This document shows, in pieces, positions 1 through 10,800 of a stretch of 64,000 nt of DNA. Positions within the stretch are counted from its first letter, which is position 1. Each line of letters begins with the position of its first letter. A program made the translations under genes and the position numbers. This DNA is from Cerioporus squamosus (Eukaryota; Basidiomycota; Agaricomycetes; Polyporales; Polyporaceae). The stretch is from positions 62,001 to 126,000 of the forward strand of contig JABYQS010000067.1 of the NCBI GenBank assembly GCA_022592435.1. The letters are read 5' to 3'. A model generated the notes under the pieces. It was not told where the DNA came from. It was given only the letters and a program-made list of their open reading frames with translations, and did not search any database.

Positions 1-3000
1 ATGCCGCATACTCCGGGACACCTGCGCACCCCCTCGGCACGACTGGCGGCCGGGAGCGTACACTGCGGACTACTATTCGTGCATCAGCTTTGTCGACAGC
101 TCTCAATATATTTTCTTCCCTCCCGAAGCTGAGAGCCTGAACAGTCGGTCAGCATGTGGCGAAGTCCGCGCGCGCGCACAAATGACCATACTCAGCGATC
201 TTGACCGATGCGTTGCGACAGACAGGACCTTCTCGATCCTGAAGGAGCCTTTCCGTGAGTCTCGTCACACTCACTCGCACATGAATGAATGCTTACGCGC
301 GCTCTATTTGTGCATGATTCCGCAAGTGTTTCTTGAATTGTTGAGTCCTCATGAATGGTCTGGGACAAGACGCAAAGTGAGCAAACCCAAGTACCCGCGA
401 TGGCCGGAAGACGGCTTATGGAGAAGGTGAGTTCCCTTGCACTACCGCGGAACGTCCCTGATGACTGTCGTGATGTCGCACCAGTGCATGCGGGGGTCAT
501 CTTGCGGCTGCTCAGCACGGGAGCCGCTACCTGGGAGAAGAAGAGACGCGGTCAGCAAGAGCCTCTGACCCGGAACGACGGAGAAGGGCACGCCTCCAGC
601 GCGTCCGATGTGGTCGACCACTCACCAGGATCCCTTCTAACGAGTACGAGATACCGGCAGACAAACGACGAGCAGGAGGGGATGAGAGCGGCGAGGCGAT
701 TGAAGATGGGAGAGTCGCGTCGGGAGCGGCAAGGACGCTGCTGACGCGTAGCACTCACAGGACAGGCTTATAGCCACATCGCCTGCTCCCGCTGACGTGT
801 CTCTGCATGCCACCGAGTACCCGGACGCGCCTACGTTCCACGGACATCCCGCTCGGAGTCCGGACCTCAGCACGCCGCTCGACATCGCACGCCGGTGCAG
901 TGTGCTTCCATCTTCAAGCGTCCTCTGTCAGCTCGAAGCTCGTCCCCAGTGCTCCCTGCGAGACCGGTCGCGATGAAGTCGAGTGATACACTGGTAGCGG
1001 CGAGAGATGGAACCTCTCTGGCGACGGCACGCTGACCCCATGAAACGCTACTCACCGAGCACCAGGTGTTTCCGATGCAACCCCGGGCATCAGCGCGGCG
1101 GCGTCCTTCTCGTCAAGAGCCGCGGCCCGCAGACTTGCTGTCCCACAGACGTGCAGGATGTGTCGCAAGCTGACCGCTGTGTCTGGTACGTGACTGTTTT
1201 CAAATTTAACGTTCCCGGGAGGGTTCAATGCTCATAATTTCGCCATCAGACGGGAAGACGAACTGCCTGTTCAGTCGTCGCTCCAGGTCGCACGTCTCTA
1301 CTCGGACGTTCGCGTCGGACAATGACTCGGAGGTCTTCGAGAGGTGCGTCATGCGAGTGTTCGCTGCTTTGTTGAACTGGCTAATTGCGACCGGTGCTCT
1401 CAGGAGTCTGGGGCACCTCGTGCTGCTTCTCCCAGAGGAGGCTTCAGGATCGCTGAGTTCGGTCCTTTGGATGAAACGCACGCTGGGGTCCGGGAGCCGG
1501 TGTCGCTGAACGTGTTCCATCGCTACGACTTGCCCTTTCTGCCCTCGAGACTCAAGATTGAACCGAAACGATTCGGGCGCGGATAGGGAACGTCGCGAGG
1601 GATGCGTACGTTTAGATCGAGTCTCCACATTCAGTAGGTGCTTCGTCATACGCACAGCATGCATGGATTGATCTGAGCCATGACGGGTCTTCTCACAGGG
1701 AGGAGAGCCTGCCCTCACGCTTGAACATTCCCGGGAGACGGACCAGAAGACAGACGACGAACGGCGGTCCAAGTGGCGCACACCGGGAAGCTACCAGTTC
1801 CGAGACTGCGCGGACTTCAGCGCGGCGGACGTCTAGCTTGCCTGTGAGAGTCTCCCAGCTACTGCATTTCATCGCTCATGCCGGTGTCTGTGTCGTATCC
1901 AGCGCGTTCAAAGCACTAGGCCTCCGCCGACAGTCAGCCCAACGACTGACTTGTAGAGAACACGCAGCGCTCTGCAGCTTGTTCCGAAGGCCAGCTGCAT
2001 TTACAGGCATCGTCCCCCCGCCGGTGTTCTGGAGGCAAGGACGACTCCTGGAGGCGAGACAGTGGCAATGGTTTCAGCGTGCAACATTGAGATTATCGAC
2101 AGCAACTCCAAGCCGTTCCATGCAGAGGGGACGCTACCAAATTCGTCCCGGAACATTCAGCACGGTACGTAACTTCCTCTCGTCATGAAGTGCAGTCGTG
2201 TTCCATCGCTGATACAATTCGCTCGCCAGTGAGAAAGACGTGCTGAGCGTGCGTAGACGTCTCCGGACCAGAGGAGCACGGCCAACCGGAACTTCGATCA
2301 AGTTGCGCTCTGCGGGTCGAGCCGCAGAGAAACTCCTACAGTGCAGCGAGGCACGCACAGCACATGGTCCACAAGCTCATCGTAGCCCCTCACGGTCAAG
2401 TCGCGACTCGCACGTAGCGAGACCCTGAGATGCCTGCAACCAAACACCGGCTGGGAAGCTGGATGCCGAGCAACTCGGACGCGAGTAGCCTCAAGACAGG
2501 TCGCCACCGATTCTCGACCCCGACGCCGGCTCTGTGTTTGTCTCGCTGGGTCCTCGCCTGCTGGCGGATCACGATCTCAGCATTCCTCGCCGAACCCGAT
2601 GGTCACGGCGTCCTGATTTAGCCTGTAGCAAGTGAGTCGTGTCTCTCTGGGCATGCGTGTTGACAGCTCTAGTGACTCTATCGACTGCATACTCATCTGG
2701 CTAGAATGCAAGCGAGTTGTGTCGCGGCTCCATGCCGGCGATGGCCGTCCGTTCGCACGGAGTTTTGTAGTTTAATACGCTGCTTCCTCGAGGCGGACAC
2801 GGCTTCTCCGCCCCCCGACTTCGACTATGTGCCCGGCCAACTATCTCTCCGTTGCATCTCCCGCCCGCTGTCCGCTCCCTCTTATCTCCCACACGCTGTC
2901 AGGCTGACCCATGCCCGCGCTACAAGCTACAGTTCATCTAGCGGCGCGACCTTCAGCTGCGCTTCCAGTTCCTCGATAGGATCAAGAGCGCAGCTTCGGA

Positions 3001-4234
3001 GCCCCTTGAGATCGGTGCGTTTGCTTCTCAGCTATGTCACTACTGGCGTGTACTGACCGCATTCGAGCTGTCAGACAGGTGGTATCAACAGTGCACTCAG
3101 GCGAGCTCACAGTTTCACGCAACACGTCTGTGTGCATTCAACGCTTCCGGACGTGCATCCGTTGGGTCATTTCCCCTCCTGGATCCTCGCCCTCCACCAT
3201 CGCTGGCCTCCCAGATACACGCAGACGTGTTGCATCCCGCCCACTCGAGCTCCTCCGCACTGCGCCAAAGTCCCGCAAGTGGCTCCCAGGTCGGCAGAAT
3301 ACGACATGGAAGATTTTCCGGGCTGGCGCGTCGGAACTGCGTATCGTCTCCCGGACTGCGCCGAAGTGTTTCAAGTACCTCGTCCCGAGCCTTTCGTCAC
3401 GGTACGTGCAGCACCTCCCGGTCGTGTTGCGCAAACGTATCCCGGCTGCTTGACGTCGTCTCCCAGCTATCTCCCACCAAGGATGTTCGAAGCTCGGTAT
3501 GTGTCCTTCCCTGACTGTGCGCAGTTTAGACTTACTTGTACCGCGCCTTTGGTAGCCTTTCGAGCCGTCGCTGGCGGCACGAACGTCGGCCGCGAGCATC
3601 TTCGCGCTCCCGGGTTGATCACAAGTGTCTCCCGGCTATCCCGGGATGTCTCGGCGTATCTGGGCGCGTCAGGATCTGCGTCACGATGTACACCTTCTCC
3701 CTCGACTTCAAACTATACTACGCACTGTCCCTCTCCGCTGCACGTCCATACGACGATTACGCTCCCGGACTGTGTTGGTCTGCATAGACTGGGCTCCCGG
3801 ACATGTCGCCTAGCAATCTGGGTTATCATTCCAGTCCACGAAGAGGCTTCGCTGTGAGCCTCCCGGCACGACTCTCCCGAGCATCTTCGAAAGCGCGAAC
3901 CTGCAATCAATCAGATTGCGCCGCCAGAGCGTGAAGCTCAGTCGAGGCTCAGTACTGGGAGGCTCGTTGCGGGTGTCAGCAAGCATGTGAGAGAGTGGTG
4001 GTTCAGGTCGCGCGGCGATCCCGATTCAGTAACCTAAGCGCTCGCGAGTCGCTGATGTCGGGCAATTCAAGCGGCCATGTAGTGCCGTCCGTCCGTCGTA
4101 TTTAGAGCTGTACTAGATACATGATTGCAATGAAACACACGACCCTATGCTCCTGCCCTGTCTGACGAGCTCTCGTCCAGGTCCCTGTCCTCCCTCCGTC
4201 CCCGCCGACACGCCCGCCACCTACGCCGCGCGAG

Positions 4235-4309
4235 ACGGCTGCCCGATACGTACACACGAGACTGCTATGGACAACGGCTGCCCACTACGTGCACACAAGA
4301 CTGCTGTGA
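4235..4309. repeat. 39 bp minisatellite, two copies (R1)
   Basis: Unit begins acggctgccc and ends ctatggaca; two imperfect copies in tandem just upstream of the SMC2 fragment. Confidence 0.85.
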
Positions 4310-4352
4310 ACGAGACTGAGGCATTCGATTGATCTGGGAGTCTGCGCCTTAT

Positions 4353-5656
4353 ATGGCCGGCGCCATGACTCCTGCACACTCCCCCTCCTTTTCGCCCTCG
4401 CGCGGCCATACTCAGGCCAGCAATGCGACCCATCGATTCTCCGCCCCCTCGAAGAAGCAAGCGATCTCGGACGTAGAGCTGCAATCGAGCAGCGGGAACA
4501 TGAGATCACTACTCTGAAGAAGGAGAAGGTCGCAGCTGAGAACCAAGCCGCAAACTTGGAGAAGCAGAACGAGTGGATCGCCGAAGAGAAGGAGTAAGCT
4601 TCGTCCTATCTAGTGTTTACTTAACTATCCGCTGACTGTCGTTTAGACAATTCGGGAAGTCCGGCACCCCCATATGACTTCAAGAAAGCGGACATCAACC
4701 AGCTGAGAAGCAAGGCGCAGGAGCTCGAGAACCAACAGAAGGGTAGAAGAAGAAAGTCACACCCCAAGTCGGCTCACATGCTCGAAGAGTGCGTTCCCTT
4801 GCATGTACGCTGAACGTGTTGCTGACAAAGTGGATCAGTGTTGGAGAAGAACGAGACCCAACTCAACAAGATGATCAACAAGTGCTGAGCGACAAACGCG
4901 GATGTTGGAGACCATCGACAACCTCGACCACCACAAGCGGGAGGCTGTGGAGACGACTTGGACGAAGGTCAACGGGTACGTCGTTCCACCACCGGCTCCC
5001 CTCTGCCACCTTGCGCCCCCAGGCTGACATCCATGCTCTGTAGTGACTTCGGTGCTATCTTCGCGGAGCTCCTCCCAGGCAACTTCGCCAAGCTGCAGCC
5101 GCCAGAAGGTCAGGACCTCATGCAGGGTCTCGAGGTCAAGGTCCGCTTGGGCACTGTATGGAAGCAGTCTCTCACGGAGCTCAGTGGTGGTCAGCGGTGA
5201 GTCTCCATCTATGCGCACACGACATGCTTGTTCGAGTTTTTCCGCCCGTACTCCTTCCCACCGCGCCACGTTCCTGACCCTGCTCGCTGATGAGTGACAT
5301 CGCTGACACGGCTTCCCCAGGTCACTTATCGCGCTCTCCCTGATCATGTCCCTGCTGCAGTTCAAGCCCGCGCCGATGTACATCCTGGACGAGATTGACG
5401 CCGCCCTGGACCTGTCGCACACGCAGCACATCGGCCAGCTCTTCCGCACGCGCTTCAAGGGCTCGCAGTTCATCGTCGTCTCGCTCAAGGAGGGCCTCTT
5501 CACGAACGCGAACGTCCTCTTCCGCACGCGCTTCCGCGACGGGACGTCTATCGTCGAGCGCACTGCGAACCGCTCGGCGTCGGCGCTGTACCAGAGCGCC
5601 GCGGGCCGCATGAGGACGACGAGAACGTGCCGCCGGGGCGGAGGGCCAGGCGGTAG
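4353..5656 (+). pseudogene. SMC2 C-terminal fragment, frameshifted (R1 copy)
   Basis: Same five-exon SMC2 3' fragment as in R3 and R4. The ABC signature LTELSGGQR, the Walker B block [17 protein letters not shown] and the C-terminal end are still readable. Frame-breaking differences from R3/R4: a missing A in the first exon near 4,482, altered bases near 4,745-4,760, missing bases near 4,893 and a missing C near 5,607. The last change removes the normal C-terminal tail. It cannot encode the product seen in R3/R4 unless these are sequencing errors. Confidence 0.85.
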
Positions 5657-6004
5657 TGTGCAGGCTGTCGGTGCTAGGCTTGCTTCGCTTTCGTTCGCTG
5701 TTCGCTGAGATCCTTCTAGCTCGTGTATTACTGCTTGGTTGCGCCGGCCCCGAGGGCCATGATGACAGCGATGTGTACTTTACCTCTTGTTGTACTAGGA
5801 TAGTGTAGAGTCTGATTCCCGCCGCTTCCGTTCGCTTCTCCAGTTGCGCTTTGGCAGCATCTCGTCGAAGTCTGTTGGAGGGACCATCCAGGACAGGTGG
5901 TGCGTAGAGCAGCTCCATGTGCGTCCGGTCTCTACGGACATGGCTTGGCATATGCGTCCTCGTTCCGCGCAGGGATAACGTATATGTCAAGTCGAGGATT
6001 GATA

Positions 6005-6470
6005 TTACTGCACCAGAAGTGTAACAGCCATCGCATACAGGCCATGGCGACGTAGGGAGAAAGGCGCTCTCCTGCGCAGCGGTACCGAATCGACAGTGAC
6101 GGCGCGCGCGAATCGTTGAAGTGAGGGAGGCCATCGTTCAGTACTGGGAGGCCTCACAGATGACTAGTAACTGGCTCACCTATGCGAGCAGACATCCAGA
6201 ATAAGCCCAGGAACCTGTGCATGCGCGAGACAACCAAGACTGTAAGCACTGACGTTTCGCGGGATGGGGCGCGGGGAACGGCGGACATGGACGTACCCCT
6301 CCTTGTTCCGGTCGATGAGGCGCGGCGCGACAGCACGAACGTACGTGCATGTGCAGATGAGGAGAAGGATGACGAGCAGGAGGGATTGGAAGTTGAATAA
6401 AGCCGACTGTACGACGACAGACATATGGGGTTCCAAGCGTGTTATGCCAGAGATTCGTAGCACGCACCAT
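6005..6470 (-). pseudogene. Kish (KSH1/TMEM167) homologue, C-terminus frameshifted (R1 copy)
   Basis: Same exon plan as the R4 gene. In the last exon one A is missing (near 6,035: cgcatacag against cgcaatacag in R3/R4). After the PYVAMAC segment the frame therefore shifts and the normal hydrophobic ending is lost. The transposon at 6591-7805 sits about 120 bp upstream of this start codon, between it and the TGACGTCA motif. Confidence 0.75.
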
Positions 6471-6590
6471 GGCTCTCCAACTGCTCACACAGCTCCTTCA
6501 GTATGCACCTAGTAGCTCTCCAGATTTCCTTGACGTCGTGAGATTCGTAAATGTTGTGGCAGACGAGATGAAGGTCGTGGACAAGACACT

Positions 6591-7805
6591 CACTGCGTTC
6601 AGACGGGGGCTACTCGAATTCCGAGTAGGAGGGACTAGGTGGCCCGCTCGTGCTCCGATCAGTCTACCTAGTTGGGCCGTCCGAGCAGGACCTAGCAGGA
6701 TTAAATGACCGGTCTGTGAAGGTCTAGTCGGCCGTCGTGTATGCGAACTACTCCGGGTACCGTAGTAGACGGGGAGTAGATCGGAACTCAGCTTGGGGGT
6801 TGCCAGGTACTATTTTCGTCGCTATTCTTCGGTTATTCCTTCCTTTTACTTATCATGAGAACTGGGATATGATTGAAAATCGAAATATATGGGTATTGAT
6901 TGTCGTACTACGCAAAATAACAAGTCACAACTTTTATATATAAATGTCTAACCGTCTAGCTCGACGCAGCTGGGATCTGAGAGTCAACCTATACCAGATC
7001 GCCCGCCCGTGCTATCGCGAGGAGCTGAGAGCATCTGTCAAGTACAGAAAGGTCAGGGCATGCGATGACTGAAAGGCTCAGAGACAACGAGAAGTACTTA
7101 CCTGTATGCGCGGGGCCCGAGATTGCTGTAAGACCATGGAGCACGTACTAAAGTATCAGCAGCACATCGGAGACTCGGATGACGGAGACGCACCAGCAGT
7201 CCATAAGCGCACCGAAGGCTCGGAGATGTCCTAGAAGTTGCATCAGCAACCGTGAACACACGAAAGGAGGCCGCATACACTCACCTCGCCACCTCGTATC
7301 CGGGATCTACAGCCATGTGTCTGGGTCACGATCTCGCGATATGACGAGAGCGGACGAACTCACCTGCAGCCCAACTACTGCTTTGCCCTCACTCATGGAC
7401 CGAAATTCTTCGGCATCGCACTCCAACGCGGCTGACGGAGAGAGAGAGAGATCTGTTGATGGAGGTGGGAGGTGGGAGAAAGGCGACATGTCGCATCTGT
7501 GCTGTTACGACGCTTTGAGTGCGTCGAATACTACCCTTCGCCCAAGGCCTTCCCTCAGCCAGGACTGGGGCTGAGTACATAGTCTAGTCGGGACTGTTCA
7601 GGCCTGTGCGCTCGTACTCGGGAGCGGGAGCCAGGGCGCGTAGTCGGCGCTCCCGACTAGGTGCGGACAGAGGAATTGCTCGCAATTAGTATCCCGCCCC
7701 GGATAGCTTACCTGTTCGCTTAGCCGGACTAGGCCTAACTACCTCCGAGTGGATTCTCTAGCCAGGCCTAATCGGATTTCGACTAGGACCCTCCTGAACG
7801 CAGTG
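6591..7805. mobile_element. CACTA-like DNA transposon, CACTG termini, 1,215 bp, only in R1
   Basis: Seen: the insertion is absent from R2, R3 and R4, so the empty site is visible. Left end cactgcgttcag and right end ctgaacgcagtg are perfect 12 bp inverted repeats, and the inversion continues imperfectly for about 25-30 more bases. The flanks are ACT at 6588-6590 and ACT at 7806-7808, against a single GCT in the other units, so a 3 bp target duplication. Short tagtcgg/ccgacta-type words recur near both ends, as in subterminal repeats. Known: CACT(A/G) termini with 2-3 bp target duplications are typical of the EnSpm/CACTA superfamily. No transposase is present, so it would be non-autonomous. 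A central A/T-rich stretch lies at about 6,840-6,960. Confidence 0.8.
6989..7489 (-). CDS. Predicted five-exon small gene carried by the CACTA-like element, function unknown
   Basis: I do not recognise the product. Exons on the - strand: 7489-7364, 7320-7285, 7230-7194, 7147-7102, 7034-6989. The introns are 43, 54, 46 and 67 nt; all begin GTGAGT, GTGCGT or GTAAGT and end in AG, and three show ctgat/ctgac branch-like words. The frame stays open across all four junctions and ends in TAG, giving 96 residues. The start is Ser/Pro-rich and the rest basic, with no signal peptide or known motif. Five consecutive well-formed exons are hard to get by chance, but no homology supports the model. It may be host gene sequence captured by the element. 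An alternative acceptor for intron 1 at about 7308 would change the frame. Confidence 0.4.
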
Positions 7806-7870
7806 ACTGTTGCGGACATTGCGACACGACCTGGACAGAGACGAGACGGTCTCCGAGTTCGATCAATCGT

Positions 7871-7878
7871 TGACGTCA
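7871..7878. promoter_or_regulatory. TGACGTCA (ATF/CREB-type) motif, left end of R2
   Basis: Perfect palindromic bZIP site. In R1/R2 it is about 1.4 kb from the R1 Kish start because the transposon lies between them. Confidence 0.5.
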
Positions 7879-10800
7879 CGCGCTCTCGCTCTTGCTCTCT
7901 TCTGTCCCTGGCTCTCGTCGTCTCGCGCCCATCTCCCTGGGCCGCTCGCCAGCTGGACTCTATCAGAAGCGTCTCTCTCAGCTTGCCACTCGCACTCGCA
8001 CTCGCTCGAGCATAGTCGCTCATGCACCGGACGGTCTTCGCAGTGAGCTCTGCCCCGTATACGCTCAGAGCACGTCCCACGGCGGGTGTCCCAAGTATGC
8101 CAAGCGATTCTCGATGTGCAGCTAGGAGGGACGCACGCACTTCGGACTGTCAGTCCTGTCGTCTCTGCAACCGTCTCGACTCGCAGCCCCTCAAGCCACG
8201 ACTGTGCGCACACCATAGGCCCATAGCAGTACACACAGTGCGTTCCCTACACGCTGATTGCTGAAATACGCTCTCTTCTGCCCCTCGCACCAGCTCGCAC
8301 CGTATACACACTGTCTGATACTGATTCTGAAGACCCCACCCTGCGCTCGACGGCCGTCTTGTGTGCGCTCCCGAGTCCGCCCTGTTATGTATCACGCCAA
8401 GGTGCGCATTCCAATCACCTTGGCGCCATCGGATCGATTTCAATTTGCATCTCGCCATCCAACCGTGACACTCCTAGACGATCTGTCCTCCCCAGCCGCG
8501 GCTCGTCAGTCAAGCAGACAGCCGAGTCTCTCTCCATACCCCGCGCCGCACTCGTCGATTAGGAAGTCCACCCCCTCCGAATCGCGCACGCCGACGCATG
8601 TCCCGGGATCTCGTGTATTGCCGTTGTCGAGCTGACAGAAGCTCTATACAAACTACGCCTCAACAGCGCGCCGAGATCGCTCAAGAGGCCCAATACGGTG
8701 CATCCCCACTCTGCTGCCGCCGCTCGCCCGCGGCGCTCTTCCCCCTTGTCCATCACGACGGCCGTTCTCTTGCTTCCGCCGCGACTCCCGCCTTCCCAGC
8801 AATCCGATGCCGGGTCCTGCATAGCGTCCCACTCACGGCGCAATCGGAAATCAGCCACGCAGAACGAATCGTCCGCAGCAGGGAGTGCACACCGACATTA
8901 GCAGTGTATGCGAGGAAGCCGTACGCATGCTGCCTTCTCTGGAAGGTTTCGATCTGCAAACAGATCACGACCTCGCACGCCCATTCTGTCCTCAGCGTAT
9001 CGCACTTCGCTGCAAGTCAAAGGCCCGCGAATCCGCCTCAGGAGGACGAGGCGCGCTGAGTCTCAAACGCAGTGTGCGCGCCTGCAAGCCAGCTGTTTCG
9101 GGAGACGTACGCGACCTCGAAACACGTCGCCCCACACGGAGGTGCTGATGCCGCATACTCGGGACACCTGCGCACCTCCTCGCACGACTGGCGGCCGGGA
9201 GCGTACACTGCGGACTACTATTCGTGCATCAGCTTTGTCGACAGCTCTCAATATATTTTCTTCCCTCCCGAAGCTGAGAGCCTGAACAGTCGGTCAGCAT
9301 GTGGCGAAGTCCGCGCGGCGCGCACAAATGACCATACTCACCGATCTTGACCGATGCGTCGCGACAGACAGGACCTTCTCGATCCTGAAGGAGCCTTTCC
9401 GTGAGTCTCGTCACACTCACTCGCACATGAATGAATGCTTATGCGCGCTCTGTTTGTGCATGATTCCGCAAGTGTTTCTTGAATTGTTGAGTCCTCATGA
9501 ATGGTCTGGACAAGACGCAAAGTGAGCAAACCCAAGTACCCGCGATGGCCGGAAGACGGCTTATGGAGAAGGTGAGTTCCCTTGCACTACCGCGGAACGT
9601 CCCTGATGACTGTCGTGATGTCGCACCAGTGCATGCGGGGTCATCTTGCGGCTGCTCAGCACGGGAGCCGCTACCTGGGAGAAGAAGAGACGCGGTCAGC
9701 AATAGCCTCTGACCCGGAACGACGGAGAAGGGCACGCCTCCGGCGCATCCGATGTGGTCGACCACTCACCAGGATCCCTTCTAACGAGTACGAGATACCG
9801 GCAGACAGACGACAAGCAGGAGGGGTTGAGAGCGGCGAGGCGATTAAAGATGGGAGAGTCGCGTCGGGAGCGGCAAGGATGCTGCTGACGCGTAGCACTC
9901 ACAGGACAGGCTTATAGCACATCGCCTGCTCCCGCTGACGTGTCTCTGCATGCCACCGAGTACCCGGACGCGCCTACGTTCCACGGACATCCCGCTCGGA
10001 GTCCGGACCTCAGCACGCCGCTCGACATCGCACGCCGGTGCAGTGTGCTTCCATCTTCAAGCGTCCTCTGTCAGCTCGAAGCTCGTCCCCAGTGCTCCCT
10101 GCGAGACCGGTCGCGATGAAGTCGAGTGATACACTGGTAGCGGCGAGAGATGGAACCTCTCTGGCGACGGCACGCTGACCCCATGAAAACGCTACTTACG
10201 TGACCGAGCACCAGGTGTTTCCGATGCAACCCCGGGCATCAGCGCGGCGGCGTCCTTCTCGTCAGAGCCGCGGCCCGCAGACTTGCTGTCCCACAGACGT
10301 GCAGGATGTGTCTGGTACGTGACTGTTTTCAAACTTGACGTCCCGGAGGGTTCAATGCTCATAATTTCGCCATCAGACGGGAGGACGAACTGCCTGTTCA
10401 GTCGTCGCTCCAGGTCGCACGTCTCTACTCGGACATTCGCGTCGGACAATGACTCGGAGGTCTCGAGAGGTGCGTCATGCGAGTGTTCGCTGCTTTGTTG
10501 AACTGGCTAATTGCGACCGTGCTCTCAGGAGTCTGGGCACCTCGTGCTGCTTCTCCCAGAGGAGCTTCAGGATCGCTCAGTTTGTCCTTTGGATGAAACG
10601 CACGCTGGTCCGGGGAGTCGGTGTCGCTGAACGTGTTCCATCGCTACGACTTGCCCTTCTGCCCTCGAGACTCAAGATTGAACGAAACGATTCGGGCGCG
10701 GATAGGGAACGTCGCGAGGGAGATGCTTACGTTTAGATCGAGTCTCCACATTCAGTAGGTGCTCGTCATACGCACAGCATTGCATGGATTGTCTGAGCCA

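Larger units (their letters stand above)
1..7808. repeat. Tandem array unit R1 (left end outside window)
   Basis: First visible copy of an ~8 kb direct repeat. Seen: positions 1 to about 2,765 match R3 at an offset of about 17,000 almost base for base. Order inside: ~4.3 kb without a firm gene, a 39 bp minisatellite, a frameshifted SMC2 3' fragment, a frameshifted Kish gene on the - strand, then a 1,215 bp transposon at 6591-7805. Spliceosomal intron look-alikes occur in the left part (426-483, 1606-1698, 2165-2229), suggesting it derives from once-genic DNA. Unit ends are set by the junction following the sequence gacaagac(g/a)ct, where R4 runs into unique DNA. Confidence 0.9.

Noticed and set aside
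1206..1781. 191-codon - strand frame (also in R3 and R4)
   Set aside because: Not kept in R2, crosses good + strand intron signals, and has no recognisable motif; likely a GC-rich shadow.
6591..7805. PIF/Harbinger or Mutator element
   Set aside because: The 3 bp duplication is ACT rather than TWA, and Mutator would give 8-11 bp; CACTG ends fit CACTA better.
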